A stretch of DNA of 64,000 nucleotides from Pseudoduganella flava (GCF_007830495.1 NZ_VLKW01000002.1:642270-706269); one strand, 5' to 3'; counted from the first letter of the stretch, positions 25,743 to 36,304 are shown. Notes: a model not told the origin generated them from the sequence alone. Translations and numbers: made by a program.

Positions 25743-28700
25743 GTGAACATGCCTGCTTTTCGTCCCCGCTTTCACCTCCTGCTTCTGACCATCGCGTTGC
25801 CCCTGCTGGCGTGCGCAGTGCCACACCCGCAGGCCCCGCACCTGCTGGCCGATTACGCGCACACCGCGTGGAACGGGCAGCGCGGCGCACCCGCCGACGT
25901 GGTGCAGTTCACCCAGACTCCCGACGGCTGGCTGTGGCTCAGTTCACCCAACGGCCTGTTCCGCTTCGACGGCGTGGACTTCCAGCGCATGGACAGCGTG
26001 GAAGGACACCGGGTCCGGGCCACCAGCCCCCTCGGCCTGCTGACCACGCGCGACGGCCGGCTGTGGGTCGGCGACCGGTTCGGCGGCATCAGCGTGTTCG
26101 GCGCGGGCCGCATGCGCATGTTCACGGCGGCGGAGGGCCTGCCCCCCGGCGCCGTGATGACGATGACGGAGGCGCCCGACGGCGGCGTGTGGGCGGCCAC
26201 CGTCGGCGGGCTGGGCTACCTGGCGCCCGGCGCGGACCGGTTTCGCCTGATCGGCGACGCCGAGGGCTTGCCCGTCACCTTCACGCGCCAGGTGCTGTTT
26301 GGGCGCGACGGCCGGCAGTGGGTGGCCGTCGATGGCGGCGTCTATTACCGCGATCCGGGCATGCCGCGCTACCGGCGTGCGTGGCCCTATATCGACATCA
26401 TGGCGCTGGCCGAGGCGCCGGACGGCACCGTGTGGGGATCGGACGGCATCGACAAGCATTACCGCATCTTGCCCACGGCGCCGCCCGGCAATCCGGCGCC
26501 GCGCGCCGAGTTCGGCGGCAACGGCGCGCTGTTCGACCGTGCGGGCGACCTGTGGATCCTGAAGGTCGACGCGCTGGAACACCGCAAGGCGCCGTATGTG
26601 GGCAGCGCCGCGCAACCCCAGCAGATCAGCCGGGCCACCGGCTTGAGCGGCCCGCTGATCCAGACGGCGTTCGAGGACCGCGAAGGCAATCTGTGGGTCG
26701 GCACGTCGGCTGGACTGGACCGGCTGCGGCGCGCCCGCCTGCGCGCGGTGCCGGTCGATACGGCGTTCGACCGGCCGGGCGTGATCGCGGACGACGACGG
26801 TGCCGTGATCATCGGCGACGCGCGCCAGCCGTTGCGGCGCTACGGTGCCGACGGCAGCGTGCGGACGGTGGCGCGCATCGCGTGCAGGGCCGCCTATCGC
26901 GCGCCGGAAGGCACGCTGTGGGTGGCGAACGCGGAGGCGCGCTGGCGCCGCGAGCCGTCCGGCCAGTTCACGCGGTTGCCCCATCCGCCGCACCTGGCCG
27001 GGCGCGACACACAGGCGATGGTCATCGACCGCAGCGGCCGCATGTGGGTCTCGCTGTCGCGCGTCGGCCTGTTCCTCGTGGACGAGGGCACGTGGCGCAA
27101 GCATGGCGGCCTGGCCGGGCTGCCGGATGCGCTGGCGATGGCGCTGGCGCGCGATGGCGCGGGGCGCATCTGGGCCGGCTACCTGGGCAACCGCATCGCG
27201 ATGATCGACGGTAGCCGCGTACGCGTGTTCGACAGCGCGGCGGGGCTGGACCTGGGGGACGTGCAGGCGCTGCTGGTCGATGGGCCGCGCATCTGGGCGG
27301 GCGGCCGGAACGGCCTGGCGTGGTACGACGGGCAGCGCTGGCATGCCGTCACGCCCGCGGGCCGGCAGCCGCTGCGCGGCGTGTCGGGCCTGGCGCGCAC
27401 CGGCAACGGCGACCTGTGGCTGCACGGGTCGGACGGCATCACCCGCATCGCGGCCGCCGACGTCGAGCGGCTGCTGCGCGAGCCGGGGCGTGCGCTGCCC
27501 TACGAACGGTTCGACGCGCTCGATGGGCTGGTGGGCAGCGCCGAGCAGTTTCGGCCGTTGCCGTCGCTGGCGCAGGGCAGCGATGGGCGGCTGTGGTTCG
27601 CCACCGCCAGCGAAGTGGCCAGCATCGATCCGGCGCGCATTCCACGCAACCCGCTGGCGCCGTCGGTGCAGGTGCTGGCGGTGCGCTCGGCCGATGTCGC
27701 GTATCCGCCGCGGGACGGCTTGCGCCTGCCGACCGGCAGCCGCGACCTGCAGATCGCCTACACCGCGCCAAGCCTGGCCGTGCCGGAGCGCGTGCGCTTC
27801 CGCTACCAGCTCGAGGGCGTGGACGAGCGCTGGCAGGAAGCGGGCGCGCGCCGCGAGGCGATCTACACCAACCTGCGGCCAGGCACGTATCGCTTCCGCG
27901 TCACCGCCGCCAATGAGGACGGCGTGTGGAACGACACCGGGGCCACCCTGCGGCTCGTCGTGCCGCCGCGCTTCGTCGAAACGACGTGGTTCACCGTGCT
28001 GGTCGTGCTGGCCGGCGCGTTGCTGCTGGCCGGCCTGTATCTGATACGCGTGCGCCGGCTGACGGCGCGGATGGAGGACCTGATGCAGGAGCGCCTCGCC
28101 GAGCGGGAACGCATCGCGCGCGGCCTGCACGACACGCTGCTGCAAAGCGTGCAGGGCCTCATCATGCTGTTCGACCAGCAGCTGCGCAAGCTGCCGGTCG
28201 GCTCCGCGGAACGCACCAAGCTCGAACAGACGCTGGACCTGGCCGATGCGCTGATGACGGAAGGGCGCGAATGCATCTCCGACCTGCGCGGCAGCGGCGC
28301 GCCGGAGGAGCTGGCGGACGCGCTGACGCAATACGGCCTCGTGCTGTTCGGCGAGCGCTTCACGGCCACCATCCGCGGCACGCCATGCGCCGTGTGCCCG
28401 AAGGTGCGCGGCGAAGTGCTGGCGATCGTGCGCGAGGCGCTGTTCAACGCGTCGCGCCACGCCAACGCGTCCGCGGTGGAACTGATCGTCGACTACCGCA
28501 AGGGCGGCCTGGCCGTGCTGGTGCGCGACGATGGCCGCGGCATGACGCCGGCGCTGGCGGCGGGCGATGGGCGGCCCAGGCACTTCGGCATCACCGGCAT
28601 GCGCGAGCGGGCACGCGCGATCGGCGCGGCATGCACCTTGCTGTCCGTGCCGGGCGCCGGCACCACCGTCAGCGTGGAGATCCCGGCCGAGCTGGCGTAT

Positions 28701-28772
28701 GGCGCGCGCCGGTCGGCGGCGCTGTTTGCCCGCTTGCGGCAGTGGCGCCGTTCGCGCGCCCACGTTGAATAG
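25743..28772 (+). CDS. Beta-propeller sensor histidine kinase (HisKA_3 type)
   Basis: A 1009-residue membrane kinase. After a signal sequence come about 14 propeller repeats with D-G-x-L/V-W-V/L motifs (such as TPDGWLWLSS and RDGRLWVGDRFGG), then a Y_Y_Y domain (GVDERWQEAG), one TM helix near 748-770 (TWFTVLVVLAGALLLAGLYL), HisKA_3 with His796 in RGLHDTLLQ, and an HATPase domain (EALFNASRHANAS, GRGM, GITGMRERA). This is the large two-component class common in Massilia-like bacteria, usually sensing polymers or cell-surface cues. The start codon is GTG; an ATG six bases later is equally possible. The NarL regulator at 29.9-30.5 kb is the likely partner. Confidence 0.9.
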   Translation: MNMPAFRPRFHLLLLTIALPLLACAVPHPQAPHLLADYAHTAWNGQRGAPADVVQFTQTPDGWLWLSSPNGLFRFDGVDFQRMDSVEGHRVRATSPLGLLTTRDGRLWVGDRFGGISVFGAGRMRMFTAAEGLPPGAVMTMTEAPDGGVWAATVGGLGYLAPGADRFRLIGDAEGLPVTFTRQVLFGRDGRQWVAVDGGVYYRDPGMPRYRRAWPYIDIMALAEAPDGTVWGSDGIDKHYRILPTAPPGNPAPRAEFGGNGALFDRAGDLWILKVDALEHRKAPYVGSAAQPQQISRATGLSGPLIQTAFEDREGNLWVGTSAGLDRLRRARLRAVPVDTAFDRPGVIADDDGAVIIGDARQPLRRYGADGSVRTVARIACRAAYRAPEGTLWVANAEARWRREPSGQFTRLPHPPHLAGRDTQAMVIDRSGRMWVSLSRVGLFLVDEGTWRKHGGLAGLPDALAMALARDGAGRIWAGYLGNRIAMIDGSRVRVFDSAAGLDLGDVQALLVDGPRIWAGGRNGLAWYDGQRWHAVTPAGRQPLRGVSGLARTGNGDLWLHGSDGITRIAAADVERLLREPGRALPYERFDALDGLVGSAEQFRPLPSLAQGSDGRLWFATASEVASIDPARIPRNPLAPSVQVLAVRSADVAYPPRDGLRLPTGSRDLQIAYTAPSLAVPERVRFRYQLEGVDERWQEAGARREAIYTNLRPGTYRFRVTAANEDGVWNDTGATLRLVVPPRFVETTWFTVLVVLAGALLLAGLYLIRVRRLTARMEDLMQERLAERERIARGLHDTLLQSVQGLIMLFDQQLRKLPVGSAERTKLEQTLDLADALMTEGRECISDLRGSGAPEELADALTQYGLVLFGERFTATIRGTPCAVCPKVRGEVLAIVREALFNASRHANASAVELIVDYRKGGLAVLVRDDGRGMTPALAAGDGRPRHFGITGMRERARAIGAACTLLSVPGAGTTVSVEIPAELAYGARRSAALFARLRQWRRSRAHVE

Positions 28773-28895
28773 CGGCCCGTCACTCGAAAGAGCGACGGCA
28801 TGCGGGCTCGTTGTGGTGATTACAACAGTGCCTCCCGACGTTAAGCTGTACAGGCATGAAAACGATGTCAGTCACTAAAACGTAGAGAGGAAAGC

Positions 28896-29855
28896 ATGAC
28901 CAGCCAGACCAACCCGAACGCGCTGCGGCGCAACGTCCTGATGAGCGCAGCCGTGGCCGGTGCCGCCGCCGCCGGCGTCTCCGCGGGCGCCACCGCGGCC
29001 CCGACGCATGCCCCGGCCCGTGCCGGCGGCACGCTGACGACGCGCGACGGCGTGACCCTGTACTACAAGGATTGGGGGCCGAAGAACGGCCAGCCCGTCG
29101 TGTTCTCGCACGGCTGGCCCCTGAACTCGGACAGCTGGGAAGGGCAGATGCTGTTCCTGGCGGACCACGGCTACCGCTGCATCGCCCACGACCGCCGCGG
29201 CCACGGCCGTTCGAGCCAGCCGTGGGACGGCAATCACATGGACCAGTATGCCGACGACCTGGCCCTCGTGATCGAGTCGCTCGACCTGAAGAACGCCGTG
29301 CTGGTCGGCTTCTCCACCGGCGGTGGCGAAGTGGCGCGCTACGTCGGCCGCCATGGCACGAAGCGTGTCGCCGGCCTGGCGCTCGTATCGGCCGTGCCGC
29401 CGCTGATGCTGAAGACGGCGGACAACCCGGGCGGCCTGCCGCGCGAAGTCTTCGACGGCATCCGCGCCGGCTCGATCGCCAACCGTTCGCAGCTCTACAA
29501 GGAAATCGCGGCGGGCCCGTTCTTCGGCTTCAACCGCCCGGGCGCGAAGGTGTCGCAGGGCCTGATCGACAGCTGGTGGATGCAGGGCATGATGGCCGGC
29601 CACAAGAACACGTACGACTCCATCAAGGCGTTCTCCGAGACCGACTTCCGCGCCGACCTGCGCAAGTTCGACAAACCCACGCTGATCATCCACGGCGACG
29701 ACGACCAGATCGTGCCGATCGATGCGTCCGGCCGCGCCTCTGCCGCGATCGTCAAGCATGCCAAGCTGCTGGTCTATCCGGGCGCGCCGCACGGCCTGAC
29801 GGACACCCACAAGGACCGCGTCAACAACGACCTGCTGGCATTCATCAAGGGCTGA
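28896..29855 (+). CDS. Exported alpha/beta hydrolase, haloperoxidase-like
   Basis: A 319-residue hydrolase with a twin-arginine-like leader ([18 protein letters not shown]). The catalytic triad is visible: Ser140 in GFSTGGGE, Asp in HGDDDQIVP, and His in GAPHGLTD. The [14 protein letters not shown] oxyanion segment matches cofactor-free haloperoxidases/esterases. It sits between the sensor kinase and the response regulator, which may control it. Substrate unknown. Confidence 0.88.
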   Translation: MTSQTNPNALRRNVLMSAAVAGAAAAGVSAGATAAPTHAPARAGGTLTTRDGVTLYYKDWGPKNGQPVVFSHGWPLNSDSWEGQMLFLADHGYRCIAHDRRGHGRSSQPWDGNHMDQYADDLALVIESLDLKNAVLVGFSTGGGEVARYVGRHGTKRVAGLALVSAVPPLMLKTADNPGGLPREVFDGIRAGSIANRSQLYKEIAAGPFFGFNRPGAKVSQGLIDSWWMQGMMAGHKNTYDSIKAFSETDFRADLRKFDKPTLIIHGDDDQIVPIDASGRASAAIVKHAKLLVYPGAPHGLTDTHKDRVNNDLLAFIKG

Positions 29856-29870
29856 CCGGCCACCCGGCCG

Positions 29871-30515
29871 CTACAGCGAAATGATGCCGCGCTTGACGGC
29901 GATGGCAACGGCATGGGTGCGATCGCGCGCACCCAGTTTCGCCAGGATCGTCCGGATATGCGTCTTGACGGTATCTTCGGCGATCCCCAGCTGCACGCCG
30001 ATCTGCTTGTTCGCATTGCCGCCGGCGGCGCTGCGCAGCACCGCCACTTCACGCTCGCTCAGCTGCGGCTGGCCCAGGTGCTCGACGAGCGTGCGGGCAA
30101 CGTCGGGCGGAATCCAGCGCGTGCCCGCATGGACGGCGCGGATGGCGTCCAGCAGGTCCTTGCGCACGCTGCTCTTCATCAGGAAGCCGGCGGCCCCCAG
30201 TTCCACCGCGCGGCGCATCTGGTGGTCGCCGGCCAGCGTCGTCAGCATGATGACGCGCGCATGACCGTGCTGGCGGCGCAGCGCTTCCAGTGTCTGGATG
30301 CCGTCGAGGCCAGGCATCGCGATATCGAGGATCGTCACGTCCGGCCGCAACGCCGCGAACGACGGCAGCACGTGCGTGCCGTCCTCCAGCTCGCCGACGA
30401 CGGTCATGTCGGGCTGGCCGGCGATCGTGTCGGCCAGCCCGGCGCGCACGATCGGATGGTCGTCGACGAGCAGGACGCGGATGGGCGTGGACTGGGACGT
30501 TTCGGTAAGACGCAA
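29871..30515 (-). CDS. NarL/LuxR-family response regulator
   Basis: A 214-residue regulator with a receiver domain (acidic Asp18/Asp19, phospho-acceptor Asp64 in TILDIAMPG, Lys in LMKSS) and a C-terminal LuxR HTH (LSEREVAVLRSAAGGNANKQIGVQ). Translation appears to start at a TTG, with GGAG 8 bases upstream; a nearby ATG at 30529 is out of frame. It faces the hydrolase gene and is the natural partner of the HisKA_3 sensor kinase at 25.7 kb. Confidence 0.9.
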   Translation of the reverse strand: MRLTETSQSTPIRVLLVDDHPIVRAGLADTIAGQPDMTVVGELEDGTHVLPSFAALRPDVTILDIAMPGLDGIQTLEALRRQHGHARVIMLTTLAGDHQMRRAVELGAAGFLMKSSVRKDLLDAIRAVHAGTRWIPPDVARTLVEHLGQPQLSEREVAVLRSAAGGNANKQIGVQLGIAEDTVKTHIRTILAKLGARDRTHAVAIAVKRGIISL

Positions 30516-30653
30516 GGCAAGGACTCCATGGGGCAGGAGGCCGACAGTTTAATACAGCCGCGCAGCCCCCGGCAATGCGCCCCGGCCGTTTTGCGCAGGC
30601 GTTTCGCGCAACGTTACACAGCGCGGCTTTTCACCACTCACGAAGGAGCAATC

Positions 30654-31088
30654 ATGAAATCGATCTACCGTTATACTGGAACCGCCGCGGCGCTGGCATT
30701 GGCCGCGCTGCAGGCACTGTCGCCGGCTTGCGCGCAATCCGCCACCGCGGCCGCGCAACCGAAATTCGATGCCAAGGGAATCGCCCGCACGGAGACTGTG
30801 CGCCGGCCGTTCGACGCGAGCCGCGAAGCGATCCAGGTCCGCGTCGAGTTCGCGCCGGGGGCATCGTTCCCGAAGCACTCGCACCCCGGCGTGGAAATCG
30901 CCTACGTGTTGAGCGGCACGATCGAGTATGAACTGGAGGGCAAGACGGTGCGGCTGCAGGCCGGGGAGTCGCTGTACATTCCTGCCGGCGCCGTGCACTC
31001 GGCCAAGAATGTAGGGGCGGGCATCACGGGCGAACTGGCGACCTACGTGGTCGAGAAGAACCAACCGATCGTGATCCTCGCCAAATAA
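30654..31088 (+). CDS. Secreted cupin-domain protein
   Basis: 144 residues with a signal peptide ending in PACAQS and a single small beta-barrel. Cupin motif one (HSHPGVEIAYVLSG) supplies the His, His and Glu metal ligands and motif two supplies the fourth His (PAGAVHSAKN). An ATG preceded by AAGGAG fixes the start. It lies 16 bp before the DUF885 gene, so the two likely form an operon. A metal-binding or sensory role is likely; the ligand is unknown. Confidence 0.83.
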   Translation: MKSIYRYTGTAAALALAALQALSPACAQSATAAAQPKFDAKGIARTETVRRPFDASREAIQVRVEFAPGASFPKHSHPGVEIAYVLSGTIEYELEGKTVRLQAGESLYIPAGAVHSAKNVGAGITGELATYVVEKNQPIVILAK

Positions 31089-31104
31089 CCATTTGGAGGA
31101 AAAT

Positions 31105-32874
31105 GTGACGACGAACGCCAGGATCCGCAGCCTGATCTGCGGTCTCGGCTTCGCCGCGCTGGCACTGCCGGCGCTGGCGGCCGGGCCGGCATGGGTGGAG
31201 AAGAGCAACGCCAACGCGCAGCTGCTGCTGATCGTCGGTGCCAAGTACGCGCCGGAGAACGCGAGCTCGCTCGGCGTCGATGGGTACGACGAGCGGATCA
31301 TGGATTTGTCGCGCGACCAGTTCGCGCCGCAGCAGCGCGATACGCGCGCGGCGATCGCGGAACTGCGCCGGCGCCTGGCCAATGAACGCGACCAGAAGGT
31401 GAAGCAGGACCTGGAAATCCTCATCAAGGCGGGCGAAGACCAGTTGCGCACGGCGGCGCTGGAGCGCAAGTACTTCCTGCCATACCTGAACGTCGCCCAG
31501 CTACTTTACGGGACCGTGCGCGAGATGCTCGATCCGCGGATTCCCGCCGCGCGCCAGCAAAGCGTCGTGGCGCGGCTGGAGAAATACGCCGGCCGCGCGC
31601 AGGGCTACCGACCGTTCACCGAGCTGGCCGTCGAACGGATGCAGGAGCGGCTGAAGGCGGACAGGAAGCTGCTCGGCCCCTACAAGGGCGAAGTGGAGCA
31701 GGCGCTGAACGACAGCCCGGTCCTGCTGCAGGGCATTCGCGAACTGCTCGTCAAGAGCGGTGTGAAGGGCTGGGAACCCAGCTACGCGGCGCTGGAACGG
31801 CAACTGGCAGCGTATGACGCGCACGTGCGCGCGCAGGTGCTGCCGCGCTCGCGCACCGACCACCGCCTGCCGCCGGAAGTGTATGCGGACCGGCTGCACC
31901 AGATCGGCGTGGACATCGGGCCGCGCGAACTGATCGCGAAGGCGCTGACGTCGTTCGCGGAAATCCGCAACCAGATGACCATCACGGCCGGGCTGATCGC
32001 GCAGCAGCGCAAGCTGCCGGACGCGGACTACCGGGCGGTGATGAAGGAACTGAAGAAACAGCAGATCGGCACCGACCGGGTGATGCCGCTGTACGCCGAG
32101 CGCCTGGCGCAGATCGAGGCGGCGGTGCGCCAGCACGACATCGTGTCGCTGCCCGAACGCCAGGCCGTGATCCGCCTGGCGACGCCCGCGGAAAACGCGC
32201 AACAGCCGGCCCCGCACATGAACCCACCGCGGCTGATCGGCAACACTGGCGAGTATGGCGAATTCGTGCTGACGACGGGCATGCCGCCGGACGCGAACGG
32301 CAAGACGCTCGTGTTCGACGACTTCACGCACGAAGCGGGCAGCTGGACGTTGACGGCACACGAAGCCCGCCCCGGCCACGAACTGCAGTTCGCCAAGATG
32401 CTGGAGACGGGCGTGTCGACGGCGCGCGCCGTGTTCGCGTTCAACAGCGTCAACGCTGAAGGCTGGGCGCTATATGCGGAGGCGGAGATGCAGCCGTTCG
32501 AGCCCCTAGACGGCCAGCTGTTCGCGCTGCAGGCGCGCATGCAGCGCGCGGCGCGCGCCTTCCTCGACCCGATGGTCAACCTGGGCGAGATCACGCCGGA
32601 CGGCGTGAAGAGCTTCCTGATGGAGGAAGTGGGCTTGTCCGAAGGGATGGCGACGCAGGAAATGCAGCGCTACACGTTCCGCGCTCCGGGCCAGGCCACG
32701 TCGTATTTCTACGGCTATCAAAGGCTGATGGAAACGCGGCAGGCGGCCGAGGTGGCGTTGCGGCACAAGTTCAACCGCAAGGCGTTCAACGATTTCGTGC
32801 TGGCCCAGGGCCTCGTGCCGCCCGCGCTGTTGCGCAAGGCCGTCATGGAAGAATTTGTTCCGGCAAACCGCTGA
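31105..32874 (+). CDS. DUF885-family metallopeptidase-like protein, exported
   Basis: A 589-residue exported protein of the DUF885 family, relatives of thermolysin-like M32/M2-type peptidases. The HExxxGH motif occurs as TAHEARPGHELQ, followed 60-odd residues later by NAEGWALYAE, which supplies the third zinc ligand (Glu). The signal peptide ends PALAAG. The start is GTG at 31105 with a strong GGAGG 5 bases upstream. It follows the cupin gene closely. Peptidase activity is likely but unproven. Confidence 0.82.
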   Translation: MTTNARIRSLICGLGFAALALPALAAGPAWVEKSNANAQLLLIVGAKYAPENASSLGVDGYDERIMDLSRDQFAPQQRDTRAAIAELRRRLANERDQKVKQDLEILIKAGEDQLRTAALERKYFLPYLNVAQLLYGTVREMLDPRIPAARQQSVVARLEKYAGRAQGYRPFTELAVERMQERLKADRKLLGPYKGEVEQALNDSPVLLQGIRELLVKSGVKGWEPSYAALERQLAAYDAHVRAQVLPRSRTDHRLPPEVYADRLHQIGVDIGPRELIAKALTSFAEIRNQMTITAGLIAQQRKLPDADYRAVMKELKKQQIGTDRVMPLYAERLAQIEAAVRQHDIVSLPERQAVIRLATPAENAQQPAPHMNPPRLIGNTGEYGEFVLTTGMPPDANGKTLVFDDFTHEAGSWTLTAHEARPGHELQFAKMLETGVSTARAVFAFNSVNAEGWALYAEAEMQPFEPLDGQLFALQARMQRAARAFLDPMVNLGEITPDGVKSFLMEEVGLSEGMATQEMQRYTFRAPGQATSYFYGYQRLMETRQAAEVALRHKFNRKAFNDFVLAQGLVPPALLRKAVMEEFVPANR

Positions 32875-32898
32875 CGGTCTCCTCATAGGGCGGGACGT

Positions 32899-32926
32899 GT
32901 ACCGATATCGATTGCGATATCGGTAC
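32899..32926. repeat. Perfect 12-bp inverted repeat after the DUF885 gene
   Basis: GTACCGATATCG / CGATATCGGTAC separated by ATTG, 25 bp after the DUF885 stop. It has only moderate GC and no T-run, so it resembles a protein-binding site as much as a terminator. The remaining 400 bp to the next TonB receptor (32927-33324) holds no gene I can support; the receptor's promoter must lie there. Confidence 0.55.
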
Positions 32927-33324
32927 GCTGGAAAAAGTGATTGACGACGCGCGCAACGCTGTCGTACATTGGTTTCGTCCATCTTGATAGCGACCGTGCG
33001 ACTGCGCATCGGGAGGACAGCCAACCGCGCCACAGAAGCGCGATTCCACATATGTCATCGGGTACCGGTCTTCGACCATCGAGGGTACTTGACATGCGCC
33101 ATTCCACCATCGCCTCCGCCGGCTGCGCCGTCCGCGCCGTCCGTTTTTCCGCACGCCTCCCAACGCCGTTCCGGCATCCTGTGCACCGTCCTGCCGCATA
33201 GCGCGCGGGATCGTCATGCACGCCACCTGAAGCCCAACAACCGGTGACGCCACAGCGTCCATCGGACAGTCGCACCCCGGCCAACCGCACAGACGGTGCC
33301 GTCCACACCACAAACGGAGACCAC

Positions 33325-36294
33325 ATGTACATCCCATTGCAACGCACGCTGATCCACCTCGCCGTGGCCGGCACCTGCGGCATCCTCGCGCTGCCCGGCC
33401 AGGCCGAGGAAACCCAGGCCGGCACGAACGCGGGCGACGAGACGCCTGCCGCGCCAGCCCCCGAATCTGCCCCTGCACCTGCGCCACCGCCCGCGGCAAC
33501 CAGCGCGGCCAACACCGTCGTGGTCTCGGGCTCCCGCATCGCGGCGCGCGGCTTCACGCAGCCGACGCCAACGACGAGCCTGACGTCCGCCGACTTCGAC
33601 AAGGCGGCCAAGCCGAACATGTTCGAATCGCTCGTCGAGCTGCCCGCGCTGCAGGGCAGCACCGGCCGCACGACGAACACCTTCAGCACGTCCAGCGGCA
33701 TCCAGGGCCTGTCGTCGCTGTCGCTGCGCGGCCTGGGCACGATCCGCACATTGACGCTGCTGGACGGCCAGCGCGTCGTCGGCGCCAACGTCACCGGCGT
33801 GACGGACGTCAGCCAGTTCCCGCAACTGCTCGTCAAGCGGGTGGACGTCGTGACGGGCGGCGCTTCGGCATCGTACGGGTCGGACGCGATTGGCGGCGTC
33901 GTCAACTTCATCACCGACAAGAAGTTCACGGGCTTCAAGGCCAATGTGGCGGGCGGCATGACGCGCTACCACGACGACAAGAGCGGAACATTGCAGGCCG
34001 CGTGGGGCAAGGGCTTCCTGGACGACCGCCTGCACGTGACGGTCAGCGGCGAATTCACGAAGCAGAACGGCATCGATTCGCCAGGCTTCGGTGAAGTGGG
34101 CCCGAACGGCCGCACGTGGTACGACAATCCCGCGCTGCAGGAATCGACGAAGGCCATGCAGGCGGCCGGCGCGCCGCGCTACAAGTACATCCACCACGCC
34201 CAGCACATCCAGTACGCGAAGTATGGCCTGATCACGGACGGCCCGTTGCGGGGCACGGCGTTCGGGCCGGGCGGCACGCCTTACCCGTTCGAGTACGGCA
34301 CGGACTGCGTCGGCAACTTCTGCATCGGCGGCGACCGGGCCGGCAGCGTGGGCGCCGGCACGAACCTGGCGATGAACTTCAAGCGCCAGGTCGCGTACAG
34401 CCGCGTGTCGTGGAACCTGGATGCCGACAACGAGATCTACGTCACCGGCAACTGGGCGCAGGTGAAATCCGTGTTCTCGCCGAATCCCGGCGCGGCCAAG
34501 CAGGGCAACCTGGCGATCCGCTGCGACAACGCCTTCCTGCCGGCCAGCGTGGCCGCCGGCTGCGCGACGGGCTACCCGAGCGGCGTGATGTCGGTCGGTA
34601 CCTCGAACGGCGAATTCCCCGCCAATATCAACGTGCATCCGACGCGCACGCAGCGCCGCTTCGTCGTCGGTGCCGACGGCCGCTTCGCGCTGTTCGGCAA
34701 GGACTGGACGTACGATGCCTATGCCGAACATGGCGAGAACACCACCGTGATCCACGTGCGCGACATCACGCTGAACCGCCGCTACAACTTCGCGATCGAT
34801 GCGGTGCGCGACCCCGTCAGCGGCCAGGTCGTGTGCCGCAGCGCCGAGGCGCGCGCGGCCGGCTGCCGCCCGATCAACATCTTCGGCGACGTGCCGATCG
34901 ACATGGCGGGCTGGCAGTACATCGCGCCGGCGAACGGGCCCGTGCAGCACACCGACTCGAGCCAGAACGTGGCCAGCATCAACATCAACGGCGAGCTGGC
35001 CGAAGGGTGGGCCGGGCCGATCTCGATGGCGTTCGGTGCCGAGTACCGGCGCGAGAAGTACGCGGTGCATGGCGACCCGTATGGCGCCGGCGTGGCGTAC
35101 GAATCGCCGTACAGCGACAGCTATCCGCTGGACCCGACCTTGTCCGCCACCGGCGACAACTGGTTCGCCGGGAACTACCACAACGGCAAGGGCAGCTTCA
35201 ACGTGAAGGAAGCGTATGTCGAATTCAATATCCCGTTCCTGAAATCGGCCACGTTCGGCGAGGCGAACCTGAACGTCGCCGACCGCCAGGAAAAGTACAG
35301 CACGGCCGGCCATGCGAGCGCGTGGAAGATCGGCGCCACCTGGAAGACTCCGGTGGACGGCCTGCGCCTGCGCGCCGTCAGCTCGAAGGACGTGCGGGCA
35401 CCCAACCTCAGCGAGCTGTATGCGGCGATGACGGTGACGAACCAGGCCGTCAACAACAACCAGGGCACGTCGGTGCAGATCCAGCAGCGCAATGTGGGCA
35501 ACCCGGCCCTGAAGCCTGAGACGGCGCGCAACAACTCGTTCGGCGTGGTGCTGAGCCAGCCGGGCTGGGCGCGCAACTTCAACCTGTCGATCGACTACTA
35601 CGACATCAAGGTGAAGAACGTCATCAATTCGCTGAACGCCCAGCAGGAGGTGGACCTGTGCTATGCCGGCTACCAGGACGTGTGTGCTGCCGTGTCGATC
35701 AATGGCCCGGCCGGTACGAACTACGTGCTGGCGCAGAGCTTCAACTTCGCATCGCTGCATACCCGCGGGGTCGACTTCGAGATGGCCTACCGCAAGAGCC
35801 TCGCCGACTACAACCTGCCCGGCAGCGTGACGTTGCGCGGCCTGGCCTCGCGCACGATCCATTCGATTTCCGATCCGGGCGTGCCGGGCACCACGCCGAG
35901 CGAAGGGGCGGGCAATATGACGGGGTCCACGCCGAAGTGGAAAGCGTTGCTGTCGCAATCGTGGGACAGCGCCCGGTTCGGCCTGACGCTGACGGAGCGG
36001 TGGATCAGCGCGGGCGTGATCAACAACGAGTACATCGAATGCCAGGCCAACTGCCCGCTGCCGACGGCCGCCCACCCGACCATCTACGACAACCACCTGC
36101 CGGGCGCCGTCTACCTCGACCTGGGCGGCACGTGGAACCTGACGAAGCAGGCGACCGCCTACTTCAAGATCGACAACCTGGCCGATCGCGATCCCGTGCT
36201 CGTACCGCAGACGAACCTCAGCCTGGCGCTGAACCCGGCAATCTATGACGCGGTTGGCCGAACCTACCGGGCAGGGGTACGCATGACGTTCTGA
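33325..36294 (+). CDS. TonB-dependent outer-membrane receptor (second)
   Basis: A 989-residue receptor starting MYIPLQR with GGAG 7 bases upstream, a signal peptide, and a long Ala/Pro-rich linker before the TonB-box-like TVVVSGSRI. The plug contains SLRGLGTIRTLTLLDGQRV and GGASASYGSDAIGG; the barrel ends YRAGVRMTF. The long proline linker and length match receptors for oligosaccharides or peptides. It lies 890 bp before a GH5 gene, on the same strand. The substrate is not determinable from the sequence. Confidence 0.9.
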   Translation: MYIPLQRTLIHLAVAGTCGILALPGQAEETQAGTNAGDETPAAPAPESAPAPAPPPAATSAANTVVVSGSRIAARGFTQPTPTTSLTSADFDKAAKPNMFESLVELPALQGSTGRTTNTFSTSSGIQGLSSLSLRGLGTIRTLTLLDGQRVVGANVTGVTDVSQFPQLLVKRVDVVTGGASASYGSDAIGGVVNFITDKKFTGFKANVAGGMTRYHDDKSGTLQAAWGKGFLDDRLHVTVSGEFTKQNGIDSPGFGEVGPNGRTWYDNPALQESTKAMQAAGAPRYKYIHHAQHIQYAKYGLITDGPLRGTAFGPGGTPYPFEYGTDCVGNFCIGGDRAGSVGAGTNLAMNFKRQVAYSRVSWNLDADNEIYVTGNWAQVKSVFSPNPGAAKQGNLAIRCDNAFLPASVAAGCATGYPSGVMSVGTSNGEFPANINVHPTRTQRRFVVGADGRFALFGKDWTYDAYAEHGENTTVIHVRDITLNRRYNFAIDAVRDPVSGQVVCRSAEARAAGCRPINIFGDVPIDMAGWQYIAPANGPVQHTDSSQNVASININGELAEGWAGPISMAFGAEYRREKYAVHGDPYGAGVAYESPYSDSYPLDPTLSATGDNWFAGNYHNGKGSFNVKEAYVEFNIPFLKSATFGEANLNVADRQEKYSTAGHASAWKIGATWKTPVDGLRLRAVSSKDVRAPNLSELYAAMTVTNQAVNNNQGTSVQIQQRNVGNPALKPETARNNSFGVVLSQPGWARNFNLSIDYYDIKVKNVINSLNAQQEVDLCYAGYQDVCAAVSINGPAGTNYVLAQSFNFASLHTRGVDFEMAYRKSLADYNLPGSVTLRGLASRTIHSISDPGVPGTTPSEGAGNMTGSTPKWKALLSQSWDSARFGLTLTERWISAGVINNEYIECQANCPLPTAAHPTIYDNHLPGAVYLDLGGTWNLTKQATAYFKIDNLADRDPVLVPQTNLSLALNPAIYDAVGRTYRAGVRMTF

Positions 36295-36304
36295 TGGCTT
36301 GCCT

